Source: Puteibacter caeruleilacunae
GTDB lineage: Bacteria > Bacteroidota > Bacteroidia > Bacteroidales > Prolixibacteraceae
Assembly (NCBI GenBank): GCA_005217565.1
Contig: SJCO01000028.1
Coordinates: 1 to 36,132, forward strand
DNA length: 36,132 nt
Direction: 5' to 3'
Made by a program: the position numbers and the translations under genes
Shown: piece after piece, positions 23,675-32,702 of the stretch
Layout of the letters: every line of letters starts with the position of its first letter
Numbering within the stretch: the stretch's first letter is position 1
The notes under the pieces: model-generated
What the model saw: only the letters and a program-made list of their open reading frames with translations
Told to the model about the DNA's origin: nothing
The model's database searches: none

Positions 23675-25426
23675 CTATTCCCATCCAGGGTTTTGGGTTA
23701 ATACACCATTACTAATGGTAATCTCATCACTTGGAATAGGCGACAAGTAATCCCTGTCTTCATCAAAGCCAAAACCACTGGGTAATGCATTTTGATACAG
23801 GTCGATATAGTTATTCTCATCCAAGAATAAATTACTACCCAATTCAAGTAAATCTTCAGTCTGCGGGAAACTCTCACCCCAAATAAACTTGGCACCTTTT
23901 AATCTCTTACCCTGAATTAAAAGGTGTGCTCTCCATCTTTGCAAATCCTTAAAACGGAAACCTTCACAAGCCAGCTCAATTCTTCTTTCTCTTCTAATTT
24001 CATTGATAACAGGCGATAGTGCAGGGAAGTCCCAATTAGGATCAACTGTAATATTGCTGATAACCAAATTAGGCATACCAGCGCGAGCTCTAAGCAAGTT
24101 GATTGTCTGATCAATAATCGTCTGTGAAATTTCACCCAACTCAGCCTTAGCCTCGGCATAAGTAAGCAACACCTCAGCATAACGGAAAGTAATAGAAGGG
24201 CTCACACCTACGTGTCCCTGGAACAATTGATAGTAATCAGGAATCGCACCTTTATGAAGCTGATATCCCGAAGCACTGTTCTGTAGTTCAGGCTCATTGA
24301 AATAACTCAATTCCACACCATCCTTCTCAACGTTAACCTGTCCAGGTAACCAATACATCTGCTTTAGTCGTGGATCTCTACCCTGAAATACCTGGACAAT
24401 AGTGGTATCCCCTTCATACAAATCACTAACGGCAATAGGATCTCCATCAACACAAAGGTATTGGTCAACCAATTCCTTTGACAGGTTATAAGGATTATCG
24501 TTATTGTCGTAGCTACAGATACCCCTTTGCACATTATGTGTTAGGCCTGCATCTTGATCAAACTTCTTCCACATAATCACCTCCGGATTACTAGAGTAAT
24601 CCATCTGAGCAAACAATTCGGCATACGACTTGTCGGTATCGCTGGTAGTATACAATGAATAGTTAGCACCATCAATCACAGTCTTCGCAGCCTCAGCAGC
24701 CAGCGTCAAATATTTTTGTCCGTTTGCACCAGTTACACCAAACACCGATCCTGCATGGTATTTTTCCCATGTACCTTCATACAGGCAAACACGAGCCTTA
24801 TAAGTTAAAGCCACATCCTTATTAAGTCTGCCTGGTTTTTCATCCCCTTTGGCAGGTAAATAATCAATCGCTTTATCCAGAGCAACAATCATGGAATCAA
24901 CAACAACATCACGAGACAATCTATTCGCGAATAATTCTGGAGAATCAGTCTCTAACGACCTATTAAACCAAGGAACATCTCCAAATCTCTTTACCTTGTC
25001 AAAATATAAAAGAGCCTTGAAAAAATGAGCTTCACCTACAAACGGTGCCACAATTTCCCATGGATCTTTACTCATCGCCTTACTATAATTCTCAAGAAAA
25101 ACGTTCACTGAACGGATACTTCCCCACGACCATCCAGCACCACTTGCAGGAACTGTTCTTGTTCCAGCTAGTGTTGAGTTAGGAGATCCTGGAATCATAT
25201 TATCACTATTCATATCCTGTGAAAAAACACCGGCATCCCAAGCACCATTGCGGTGCCCTGGCAGTAGCGGATAGAATTGATTATTGTAAATCTCCAAATC
25301 CTTAGCCGACGACCAGTAGTTGGCCTCTGTAATCTGATCTAACGGAGCCTTGTCGAGAAAATCATCACAAGCTGTTAGAAAGGATGCCAGGATGATAACT
25401 AAACCTATATACTTATTAAATTTCAT
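23675..25426 (-). CDS. SusD/RagB-family outer-membrane lipoprotein
   Basis: This 583-aa surface lipoprotein caps the SusC channel and binds the incoming substrate. The lipobox is LTAC with C20, followed by DDFLDKAPLDQITEANYW, the classical SusD opening. TPR-like helices follow, then the C-terminal RagB/SusD domain with ITFRYAEVLLTYAEAKAELG, INLLRARAGMPN and INEIRRERRIELACEGFRFKDLQRW, all diagnostic. The gene starts 20 bp after susC and ends before a terminator, so susC-susD form one unit. The ligand (glycan or peptide) cannot be told from sequence. Confidence 0.95.
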   Translation of the reverse strand: MKFNKYIGLVIILASFLTACDDFLDKAPLDQITEANYWSSAKDLEIYNNQFYPLLPGHRNGAWDAGVFSQDMNSDNMIPGSPNSTLAGTRTVPASGAGWSWGSIRSVNVFLENYSKAMSKDPWEIVAPFVGEAHFFKALLYFDKVKRFGDVPWFNRSLETDSPELFANRLSRDVVVDSMIVALDKAIDYLPAKGDEKPGRLNKDVALTYKARVCLYEGTWEKYHAGSVFGVTGANGQKYLTLAAEAAKTVIDGANYSLYTTSDTDKSYAELFAQMDYSSNPEVIMWKKFDQDAGLTHNVQRGICSYDNNDNPYNLSKELVDQYLCVDGDPIAVSDLYEGDTTIVQVFQGRDPRLKQMYWLPGQVNVEKDGVELSYFNEPELQNSASGYQLHKGAIPDYYQLFQGHVGVSPSITFRYAEVLLTYAEAKAELGEISQTIIDQTINLLRARAGMPNLVISNITVDPNWDFPALSPVINEIRRERRIELACEGFRFKDLQRWRAHLLIQGKRLKGAKFIWGESFPQTEDLLELGSNLFLDENNYIDLYQNALPSGFGFDEDRDYLSPIPSDEITISNGVLTQNPGWE

Positions 25427-25446
25427 TGTCTTACTTTTTTAAAGTT

Positions 25447-28400
25447 TTAGAAACTGATTTTAGCACCAATAGTGATATTTTTTGTCAGTGGATACATTTT
25501 TCCGCTCCCCCATGATCCCTGTATAGCCTCAGGATCATAAATTGATGAAATAGGAGAGAAGGTTAGCAGATTCTCACCACTAGCATATACTCGAGCTTCT
25601 TTAATGAAGAAATTTTTCAATTTTGCCTTTGGGATTGTATAACCAATCTGTAGATTTTTCAATCGAATGTAAGAAGCATCCTGTAGATATTTACTCTGCA
25701 CCTGTAAGTTTCTCGAACTACCGGCTCCACCTGCATAAGGTCTAGGATAATAGGCATTAGGATTATCCGGAGTCCAATGATCCATGTGTTCTTCTAGTAC
25801 TACTACCTGCGACAATCCTGGCTTCAACCAGAAATATACATCATTTCCTAACCATACATCTCTTTTACCAACACCTTGCCACAACATTCTAAGGTCAAAA
25901 CCTTTCCAGCTACATGATAAGTTAGCATTGTACATGTATCTAGGACGCGAATTTCCGATTACTTTAAGATCTCCAGAATCATCAAGAGTATTGTTCCCTC
26001 TATCAATCTTCTTATCACCGTTCAAATCCTCATATTTAATATCACCAGCTTGCCACTTCGAAGAAATGTACGATTGATCATGCCATTCAGATACCTCATC
26101 ATCCGACTGGAAGTAACCTACAGTTGAGTAACCCCAAATTTCACCTAACTCTTTTCCTTCATAATGATTTGAAAGAATTTTCGTAGGATTATAGAACTTC
26201 TTCACCTTCGACACATTATCGGCCATCGATAACGAAGCTGAGTAGGAGAAGTCTTCTCCAATACGATCTTTCCAAGTCAATGTAAGCTCAAATCCCTTGG
26301 TTTCCAATTCAGCATTATTACTCTTCGGTACACCAGTTCCTAAATAAGCAGGAAGTTTCTCCGACGGTCCGAACATATCAGTAGTAGTACGTTTAAACCA
26401 ATCAAAAACAATACCCATTCTATTCTCAAAAAGATTAGCATCCAATCCGAAATCAATGGTTGTAGATGTTTCCCAGGTAAGGTCAGCACTGGTCAATCCT
26501 GGTGCATTTACATATGGAGGACGTTCACCACCAAATATGTAATTGATCTTATTACCAACATTCATACGTGGCAAATACAAGTAGTTGGCTACATTTTGAT
26601 TTCCTAATGAACCATATGAACCTCTAAGTTTTAGGTTGTTGATTGTCGATTGGAGAGGAGCCCAGAAATCTTCTTTCGAGATATTATATCCTGCCGAGAA
26701 TGATGGAAACATTCCCCATCTTTTACCATCTTCAAAACGAGAAGATCCATCATAACGGCCATTTACTTCAAATAGAAACTTCTCTTTGTAGTTATAGTTG
26801 AAACGACCAAAGAAACCGGCAGTAGACCAATGTCCCAGGTTATCATCAACGGTCATGTTTTCACCTAAAGCTATTGATAAAGATGACAGGTCATCAGTGA
26901 TCAATCCATAGCGTTCTCCATATAAACTCTTTGAATCAGAAAGCTCAGCCTGGAATCCAGCCATTATCTTAAAATTATGGTCGGCCATTTTCTTCGTATA
27001 AGAAGAGTAGATGTTGGTAGAGTAGTAGTTGTTGGTAACGAATTGCTTGTTAACTCTATTCTTAGAAGCATACTGCTCAACAGGAGTTCCATCAACAAGA
27101 TACACATAGAATGTATTAAAACGACGTTGATTTTCTGAATTATACAGCTGCCATGACACATCGCCATTGATCACCCAATCTTTTACTGGCTCAAAAATAA
27201 GCTTACCAGTCAGCCAGTTATCATACTGATTGTTCTTATACTTACCACCATTCTCTAAATCAGCAAACTCAACACCCAAATTACCATCAGGTTGGCGTAC
27301 TGGATTTGTAGGGAACTGTTTCAAAAACTGATGATAGATAATTCCAGTACCTGAATATCCACCCAACATTCCCGATGGTTGAGTCGTTGATCGCTTTGAA
27401 AAACGATTGCTCAATTCAAAGGCAAGCTGACTGTTTACCTGGGTATGGAGATTAAAGTTTAGATTATAGCGGTTGAACTTGATTTCACCCCATCTGAATA
27501 ATCCTGGATCATCAAAAAAGGAGGTTGAGAAATAATAAGAAGTCTTCTCGCTACCACCAGTCAAACTAAGATCATGTTTTTGTCTTACTGCATGATCCTT
27601 GTATAGCTCGTCGACATAATTAACATTTGCATTGGCTGTGTTTCTTCTACCCCAAATATTAGGATTGCCTGATTGAGGATAGTTTACAGGATTATTTACA
27701 GGATCATCAATGTATGCTTTTATACGATCAATAATTATAGGGGCGAAATAGTCGCCCTGACCATTGTTCTGACGCATCTCATTAACGGTAAGTGCAAAAT
27801 CCAGTGAGTTCACAGGATCAGGTAAGTTTGTTGGAGAAGCCCATGTGAAGCTGGTACTGTAGGTGACCTTTTGTCTCTCTCTTTTTTGTCCTTTTTTAGT
27901 GGTAATTAGTATAACACCGTAAGCTGCACGTGCTCCATAGATTGCCGAAGCTGAAGCATCTTTAAGGACTGATACACTTTCTATATCATCTGGATTAAGG
28001 GTATTGATTCCCTGAGGAACACCATCGATAAGAATATACGGGCCATCACCTGCAGACAGAGAACCGTCTCCCCTAATATTCAAATTAAAACCAGCACCAG
28101 GCTCACTACCTGCACTCGATACAGTTGCATTAAGGTTAGGAACAACACCTTGTAGTGCTTGCGATACGTTGGTTACAGCTCTGTTTTCAATCTCTTCGGA
28201 AGAAACCTGTGCTACCGATCCAGTTAGATTCACCTTCTTCTGAACACCATATCCTACGGCAACAACTTCTTCAAGTCCGATAGCATCAGCCTCCATCTGC
28301 ACATCGATGCTAGATTGGTTACCCAGCGTAATCTCTTGTGTCTTCATACCTACAAAAGAGAACTGTAGTATCGCATCGGAAGGAATATTATCTAATGCAT

Positions 28401-28908
28401 ACTTTCCGTTCATATCAGTAACCGTACCGTTTGAAGTGCCCTTAACAACAACCGTTACTCCAGGCAATGTTTCACCATTCTCATCGGTAACAATACCAGT
28501 AATCGATTTTTTTTGCTGAGCTATTCTATTGGCTAGTTTACTGCCAGAAGGAGTTAATAAAATAAGATCGTTATCCATCACCTTATATTCAACAGCCTCA
28601 TTTTTAAAGATAGTCGTAAGAATCTGGTCAATGGTTTTCTCTTTTGATTTGATACTTATAATTTTCTCTACATCAATTTGTTCTCTCTGATAAAAAAAGC
28701 GATAATTGCTGGTCTTCTCTATTTCACGAAGTACCTCTTCAATCTGCTTTTCCTTCATGTTTAATTCAAATTTCGTAGCCTGAGAATATACCGAGGCTGA
28801 AACTTGCATAAAGCATAGAATAAGTCCTATTAATGTTAGCTTCATTTTCAATAATAATTTGCGCTTCAATCCAATATCATGAAAGAAGCCTGTTACAATT
28901 TTTTTCAT
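25447..28908 (-). CDS. SusC/RagA TonB-dependent receptor with STN signalling domain
   Basis: This 1153-aa outer-membrane receptor imports substrate in a TonB-dependent way. Domains in order: signal region (to about residue 42), STN domain (about 47-118, KQIEEVLREIEKTSNYRFFY), carboxypeptidase-regulatory-like domain (about 135-206), the TonB-box-like EEVVAVGYG (213-221), plug (about 224-340), then the beta-barrel ending in NITIGAKISF with a terminal aromatic. The STN domain marks receptors that signal to a FecR-type anti-sigma factor, and such a gene and an ECF sigma factor lie upstream. It is co-transcribed with susD. Confidence 0.95.
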   Translation of the reverse strand: MKKIVTGFFHDIGLKRKLLLKMKLTLIGLILCFMQVSASVYSQATKFELNMKEKQIEEVLREIEKTSNYRFFYQREQIDVEKIISIKSKEKTIDQILTTIFKNEAVEYKVMDNDLILLTPSGSKLANRIAQQKKSITGIVTDENGETLPGVTVVVKGTSNGTVTDMNGKYALDNIPSDAILQFSFVGMKTQEITLGNQSSIDVQMEADAIGLEEVVAVGYGVQKKVNLTGSVAQVSSEEIENRAVTNVSQALQGVVPNLNATVSSAGSEPGAGFNLNIRGDGSLSAGDGPYILIDGVPQGINTLNPDDIESVSVLKDASASAIYGARAAYGVILITTKKGQKRERQKVTYSTSFTWASPTNLPDPVNSLDFALTVNEMRQNNGQGDYFAPIIIDRIKAYIDDPVNNPVNYPQSGNPNIWGRRNTANANVNYVDELYKDHAVRQKHDLSLTGGSEKTSYYFSTSFFDDPGLFRWGEIKFNRYNLNFNLHTQVNSQLAFELSNRFSKRSTTQPSGMLGGYSGTGIIYHQFLKQFPTNPVRQPDGNLGVEFADLENGGKYKNNQYDNWLTGKLIFEPVKDWVINGDVSWQLYNSENQRRFNTFYVYLVDGTPVEQYASKNRVNKQFVTNNYYSTNIYSSYTKKMADHNFKIMAGFQAELSDSKSLYGERYGLITDDLSSLSIALGENMTVDDNLGHWSTAGFFGRFNYNYKEKFLFEVNGRYDGSSRFEDGKRWGMFPSFSAGYNISKEDFWAPLQSTINNLKLRGSYGSLGNQNVANYLYLPRMNVGNKINYIFGGERPPYVNAPGLTSADLTWETSTTIDFGLDANLFENRMGIVFDWFKRTTTDMFGPSEKLPAYLGTGVPKSNNAELETKGFELTLTWKDRIGEDFSYSASLSMADNVSKVKKFYNPTKILSNHYEGKELGEIWGYSTVGYFQSDDEVSEWHDQSYISSKWQAGDIKYEDLNGDKKIDRGNNTLDDSGDLKVIGNSRPRYMYNANLSCSWKGFDLRMLWQGVGKRDVWLGNDVYFWLKPGLSQVVVLEEHMDHWTPDNPNAYYPRPYAGGAGSSRNLQVQSKYLQDASYIRLKNLQIGYTIPKAKLKNFFIKEARVYASGENLLTFSPISSIYDPEAIQGSWGSGKMYPLTKNITIGAKISF

Positions 28909-28971
28909 AAATTTGTAATGTTAAAATGTTTGTATTAATGGTGTGACCGCACCTTTTTATAAACGACATTT

Positions 28972-29008
28972 GCCGGGGTGATATGACCGTATCGTTCCGG
29001 CTTTTTTT
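28972..29008. promoter_or_regulatory. Hairpin and direct repeats in the fecR-susC spacer
   Basis: GCCGG (28972-28976) pairs with CCGGC (28997-29001), followed by seven T on the plus strand, which is the wrong strand for fecR or susC. In the loop, GGTGATATGACCG (28977-28989) echoes GGTGTGACCG (28940-28949), both before the susC start at 28908. The pair may be a regulator site or leader structure. Confidence 0.35.
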
Positions 29009-29029
29009 ATCGTTTTACTTTTCTAAATA

Positions 29030-30034
29030 CTATTTCATTTTGGTAATAATTATTTTTTGATTTTCAATTTCTACATGTATTGGGAGTGTTGCTTGTAATA
29101 TTGACATTAACTCGGTAATTGTTTCATCCTTAATAGTTCCATCATAGTGGAAGTCAAGGATTGATTTATCTTCAACAATGATATCTACGCCATATTTTCG
29201 TTCTACCATTCTTATCAGTTCTTCTAATCTTATATCAATAAAGATCAGTTTATTCTCTCTCCATGAGGTATAAACTTCTGTGTCGACTTGTTTCTTGATG
29301 AAGGCACGTTTCTCCTTATCGTACACCATCTGCTCTCCAGGTTTAAGTGTGCTGTTCGATTTTATCTTAAATCTTTGCGATGAGATTTTAACACTTCCTT
29401 TTTCCAGGGTTGTAGTTGCATGGTTTTCTTCAGGATAAGCTTTCACATTAAACTCGGTACCCAAAACATTAACATCGTAGAAGTCGGTATGCACCACAAA
29501 AGGTTTCTTTTCATTTTTAGTCACCTGGAACCAAGCTTCACCTTTCAGAAATACCTCTCTGTTTCCATCAACTCCTGTCATTGAGTACCTAATTTCAGAA
29601 TCAGAATTCAGAAACACCATCGTGCTATCAGGTAAAAGCATTTGCGACACCGATCCTTTGGGGGCCATTGATGTATAATAAACAGGAGCATTGTTTTGGA
29701 ATTTCTGAATTATAACACCCATAACTATTCCGATAATAAGTATCGCAGCAACTCTTGAAATATTAATCAACAACCTTCTTGAATTCTGTCTCTTTTGATT
29801 GATAAGGTCCCGTTTTATCTTCTTATGCAGCTCATTTAATATGCCTGAAAAACCTCCATGGTCAGGCACTTCCACCTGATCTGTTGTATCCTCATTCCAT
29901 AAATCATGAAGAATAGGTTTTAACTCATGATTTTTAAGAGGCTCCTCAAGTAATGATGTTGCTTTTTCAAACTCCTCCCTTGTTGAAGTGCCGAGCATAT
30001 ATTTTTTAATAATATCTGTATGTCTTTTTCCCAT
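29030..30034 (-). CDS. FecR-family anti-sigma factor
   Basis: This 334-aa inner-membrane protein has a cytoplasmic N-terminus (residues 1-80, binds the sigma factor), one membrane helix (about 87-105, ISRVAAILIIGIVMGVII), a periplasmic FecR domain (about 120-220; KGEAWFQVTKNEKKPFVVHT, VLGTEFNVKAYPEE), and a C-terminal STN-like DUF4974 domain (about 255-330; FIDIRLEELIRMVERKYGVDI). It relays ligand binding by the STN domain of SusC to the ECF sigma factor. It sits between sigma and susC, 210 bp after the sigma gene. Confidence 0.94.
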   Translation of the reverse strand: MGKRHTDIIKKYMLGTSTREEFEKATSLLEEPLKNHELKPILHDLWNEDTTDQVEVPDHGGFSGILNELHKKIKRDLINQKRQNSRRLLINISRVAAILIIGIVMGVIIQKFQNNAPVYYTSMAPKGSVSQMLLPDSTMVFLNSDSEIRYSMTGVDGNREVFLKGEAWFQVTKNEKKPFVVHTDFYDVNVLGTEFNVKAYPEENHATTTLEKGSVKISSQRFKIKSNSTLKPGEQMVYDKEKRAFIKKQVDTEVYTSWRENKLIFIDIRLEELIRMVERKYGVDIIVEDKSILDFHYDGTIKDETITELMSILQATLPIHVEIENQKIIITKMK

Positions 30035-30142
30035 ATTGTCTTTTTAAAATCGAAGACCTTGTAATAACAAATGAAAGTCTCGATTTATTCTATTTTCACT
30101 TTCTCTTCGTTAATACTGATTTTACATGTAATACGGAGAAAT

Positions 30143-30159
30143 CAATATTACCCCCTAAA
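30143..30159 (-). promoter_or_regulatory. Candidate ECF-type promoter motif before fecR
   Basis: On the minus strand the spacer between the sigma gene and fecR holds TTTAGGGGGTAATATTG, an isolated G-run in AT-rich DNA about 110 bp before fecR. Comparable G-run motifs are common, from memory, between Bacteroidota ECF sigma and fecR genes. Assignment as the sigma target is inference. Confidence 0.3.
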
Positions 30160-30244
30160 GAAAAATGAAAAAAATGAGGGAAATATTTAATTGGTGTTGC
30201 AATGTGCTGATATATAGAGGGTCTGTATTCTGAAGATTATGCCA

Positions 30245-30832
30245 TTATGCAAATAGAATTATAAAAAGAGCAACTTCAAGTAAGCTACTGCCTAGTCTTT
30301 TTCTGAGATGTTTTAATGCAAGTGTTATCTGGTTTTCTACCGTCTTTACCGAAATATCTAAACGCTCAGCAATCTCGTTGTTTGACAGTCCTAACTCGCG
30401 ACTAAGTACATAGATTTGCTTTCTTTTAGCAGGTAATTCTTCCACAGCATCTTTCACCTGAGCCACAATTTTATCGTAATCAAGGTTGCTTTTTAAATCA
30501 AAGCTTTCCGACTCAAAGTAGTGCACTAAAAACTTTCTGTACTCTTGATCTTTTAAGCGTAAACGCAACTGATCAACAATCAGATTATAGGAGATAGAGA
30601 ATAAAAAAGACTTAAAAGATTTCTGAGAATCGATGTCTGATCTCTTCTCCCAGATACGTAGAAATGCCTCTTGAACAATCTCTTTCGATTCCTCAGTACT
30701 CTTTAACAGTGAAAAAGAAAAACGGAATAACTTGTCGCTATACTTATGAAATAGCGCATCGAATGCTTCAACATCATTCTTTTGAAGTTGTACCACCAGA
30801 AGCTTGTCTTGATTTTTTTCTAACACTGTCAT
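30245..30832 (-). CDS. ECF sigma-70 factor of the SusCD locus
   Basis: This is an extracytoplasmic-function sigma factor of 195 aa from ATG 30832 (GTG 30850 would add six residues). Region 2 is seen in FDALFHKYSDKLFRFSFSLL and the EIVQEAFLRIWEKR helix. Region 4 has LPAKRKQIYVLSRELGLSNN, EIAERLDISVKTVENQI and ALKHLRKRL, the HTH that contacts the -35 element. The end has a short hydrophobic tail (LLEVALFIILFA) often seen in Bacteroidota members. It is predicted to be held by the FecR protein encoded next and to activate fecR and/or susCD upon substrate binding. Confidence 0.94.
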   Translation of the reverse strand: MTVLEKNQDKLLVVQLQKNDVEAFDALFHKYSDKLFRFSFSLLKSTEESKEIVQEAFLRIWEKRSDIDSQKSFKSFLFSISYNLIVDQLRLRLKDQEYRKFLVHYFESESFDLKSNLDYDKIVAQVKDAVEELPAKRKQIYVLSRELGLSNNEIAERLDISVKTVENQITLALKHLRKRLGSSLLEVALFIILFA

Positions 30833-30900
30833 AAATTCGGATTGCTGCACAATATTACATTTTTTACTTGAAATATCATAGTTGCAGTTTACAGTCTGCT

Positions 30901-31070
30901 AACATCAACGCTTCCTCATGCCAGGACGATACATCTTCTTTTTAACCCATGACGAAGCGCCAGCAAGTCGTGGGAATTTACGATGTCACAATCGAAAACC
31001 AACCGCCGTTGCAGCTCAGAACCAACAAAGCACAATACAACCTGTCGGCGGAACAACCACTTCCACCAAA
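30901..31070. repeat. Interspersed palindromic repeat, copy B
   Basis: This copy starts ACATCAACGCTTCCTCATGCC, then CCCATGACGAAGCGCCAGC, AAGTCGTGGGAATTTACGAT, CACAATCGAAAACCAACCG, AACCAACAAAGCACAATACA and CTGTCGGCGGAACAACC. It matches copy C (32884-33000) over most of its length with few differences and copy A more loosely. It fills the spacer between the divergent ECF sigma and araC genes; a pyrimidine-rich tract (31071-31115) follows. Confidence 0.8.
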
Positions 31071-31120
31071 CCGTCCTACCCTCCGACCCTCCACCCCTCC
31101 AACCTTCCACCCCTCTTATC

Positions 31121-31181
31121 AAAATGGTACAACATTGCTATAAAATGGTCGTACAATGCTTTTGTAAAAGCAGAATCTTTG
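31121..31181 (+). promoter_or_regulatory. araC promoter: paired 21-bp half-sites plus -7 element
   Basis: AAAATGGTACAACATTGC (31121-31138) is repeated as AAAATGGTCGTACAATGC (31142-31159), exactly 21 bp apart, followed at 31174-31181 by AATCTTTG. The same arrangement, with the same 21-bp and 32-bp offsets, precedes the NTF2-like gene at 32106-32166. Direct half-sites two helical turns apart are typical for AraC-family activators. Confidence 0.65.
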
Positions 31182-31252
31182 CAGAGTGAAAAACTCCCCT
31201 TGCTTTATAACTGGGAGGCGATATTTGTAGTAACTTGAGAAAAATACCGATT

Positions 31253-32125
31253 ATGAAGTATATCGAATTCAATAAGACTCTTTGCAACGTGAAGTTTTTA
31301 ATGAATGTAATCGATTTGCAGTCGAATTGCGCTGCTGAAATGACATCTGAAACTCAGCGTGCAGGCTTCTTTCAGATCTATTTCCTTGAGAATGCCGATG
31401 GTTACTTGAAGCTAAATGACGAAACCATTGAACTGAAGCCTTATACCATCGTCTTCATTTCACAGCATCAAAACTACTCGTGGCATGTTGACGCGTCAAC
31501 TTTCGAGGGACGATTGATGGTATTTCAGGAGGATTTTCTGAACGATTTCTTCTCCGATCAGTACTTCATCTACCGATTGCTTTTCTTTTATCAGACCAAT
31601 CACCCGTTGTATTTTAATGCATCGGAAGACTTCTTTAACGATATGCTGCTCAAACTAAAGGAGATCAGGCAGGAGATATTGAACGTTCAAAGCGACAGTG
31701 CACATCTTATCCGATCGATACTTTATTATGTGCTCATATCGCTAAATCGAAGCTATTCGCAAGCCCACCAGCTAGGAGATGCTATTGCACTTGATAATAC
31801 TGCCTATCATTTTCGAAAACTTGTAGAGAAGCACATCTTCACGCATCACAGGGTAGAGGATTACTCCATTATGATGAATTTAAGTCGCATCACACTCAAC
31901 AAAGCCATTAAAAGTCAGTTCAATATTACAGCTACCGAGTTTATCAAGTTGAGGTTGTTGTTTGAGATAAAGATGATGCTCATCCACACAACAAAAACCA
32001 TTTCTGAAATAGCACATGAGGTGCATTATTCCGAGATCAATCATCTATCGCGATTCTTTAAGCAGAAAACAGGTAAATCACCAGGGGAATATCGACTAGC
32101 TTATCAAAATGGTACAGCATTGTAA
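31253..32125 (+). CDS. AraC-family transcriptional regulator
   Basis: This 290-aa regulator (from ATG 31253; TTG 31235 also in frame) has an N-terminal cupin-like sensor domain (about 30-130; RAGFFQIYFLENADGYLKLN and DETIELKPYTIVFISQHQNY) and a C-terminal pair of HTH motifs (about 190-285; YSIMMNLSRITLNKAIKSQF, and ISEIAHEVHYSEINHLSRFF followed by KQKTGKSPGEYR). The last codons of the gene (GTACAGCATTG) form one of the half-sites that precede the next gene. It probably controls itself and the NTF2-like gene. The ligand is unknown. Confidence 0.9.
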   Translation: MKYIEFNKTLCNVKFLMNVIDLQSNCAAEMTSETQRAGFFQIYFLENADGYLKLNDETIELKPYTIVFISQHQNYSWHVDASTFEGRLMVFQEDFLNDFFSDQYFIYRLLFFYQTNHPLYFNASEDFFNDMLLKLKEIRQEILNVQSDSAHLIRSILYYVLISLNRSYSQAHQLGDAIALDNTAYHFRKLVEKHIFTHHRVEDYSIMMNLSRITLNKAIKSQFNITATEFIKLRLLFEIKMMLIHTTKTISEIAHEVHYSEINHLSRFFKQKTGKSPGEYRLAYQNGTAL

Positions 32126-32166
32126 AGAAGTGGTCACGTAGTGCCTGCTTAAAACCGGGATCTTTG
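32106..32166 (+). promoter_or_regulatory. NTF2-like gene promoter: second copy of the AraC-site layout
   Basis: AAAATGGTACAGCATTG (32106-32122) lies in the last codons of araC; GAAGTGGTCACGTAGTGC (32127-32144) starts 21 bp later; GATCTTTG (32159-32166) starts 32 bp after that, as at 31174. The gene starts 38 bp downstream. Confidence 0.65.
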
Positions 32167-32203
32167 TCTAAGTAAAATACTTAACAATCAAAGCGTTTTT
32201 AAA

Positions 32204-32671
32204 ATGACAAATTTCAAACACATCTGTTTAACGGTTTTAACAATTATTACTATGACTAAAATTACAAATGCACAAGACAAGGCGCATACTAAAGAAGCGG
32301 TGCGCAAAGCGATGAATCACCTTATTGATAGGGCTACAAATTTCGATGTAAAAGCACTGGAAACCATCTATCATGATGATTTTCACACTACACTGGTAAT
32401 GCCCGATGATAGCGTGGTGACTTACAATAAGAGAGAATTCATCGAGCATTTTGCCAAGCAGGCTAAGGAGGGGAAGAAACAGCTGAACACCTGGGCAAAA
32501 TGGCACGACTTCCATGTGTTGGGGAACTCTGCAGTAAGTGTGCTTACCCGTCAGCATAGCGGCATGAATGGCGAGGAGATGCTTTTACTTTGTAACATCG
32601 AACTTCGTTATGAAGACCACCGATGGCAAGTGATCCGCGAAGCAATCTATCTTCGTCCATTAGAGAAGTAA
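32204..32671 (+). CDS. Exported NTF2-like (SnoaL/DUF4440-type) protein
   Basis: This is a 155-aa protein with a signal peptide (to about residue 23, ITNAQ) and one NTF2-like cone domain. The pattern is that of DUF4440: the helix AVRKAMNHLIDRATNFDVKA, the strand LETIYHDDFHTTLVMPDD, a middle HFAKQAKEG, and the closing strands LLCNIELRYEDHRWQVIREA. Such domains bind small ligands or act as isomerase-like enzymes; no catalytic set is obvious. It is separated from araC by 78 bp that hold the half-sites described, so AraC control is likely. It is followed by a truncated reading frame and repeat copy C. Confidence 0.75.
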   Translation: MTNFKHICLTVLTIITMTKITNAQDKAHTKEAVRKAMNHLIDRATNFDVKALETIYHDDFHTTLVMPDDSVVTYNKREFIEHFAKQAKEGKKQLNTWAKWHDFHVLGNSAVSVLTRQHSGMNGEEMLLLCNIELRYEDHRWQVIREAIYLRPLEK

Positions 32672-32702
32672 TTTTCAACATTGAATCTATAAATCGAAGC
32701 TT

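Larger units (their letters stand above)
30833..31252. other. Divergent sigma / araC intergenic region
   Basis: It holds, left to right, the AT-rich leader of the sigma gene (minus strand), repeat copy B, a CT-rich tract, and the araC promoter with two 21-bp direct repeats. The frames open across copy B in several phases are low-complexity translations of the repeat and are not genes. Confidence 0.6.

Noticed and set aside
15756-25426. One polysaccharide-utilisation locus spanning GH95 to SusCD
   Set aside because: The genes are on opposite strands and separated by repeats, propeller genes, an XRE/ImmA pair and a terminator.
28972-29008. Factor-independent terminator of fecR
   Set aside because: The T-run is on the plus strand, the opposite of fecR transcription; on the minus strand the stem is followed by AAATG.
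30916-31238. Several overlapping plus- and minus-strand frames of 60-106 codons across repeat copy B
   Set aside because: They translate palindromic repeat and CT-rich DNA in all phases, with Pro/Thr/Ser-rich nonsense, and contain the araC half-sites.
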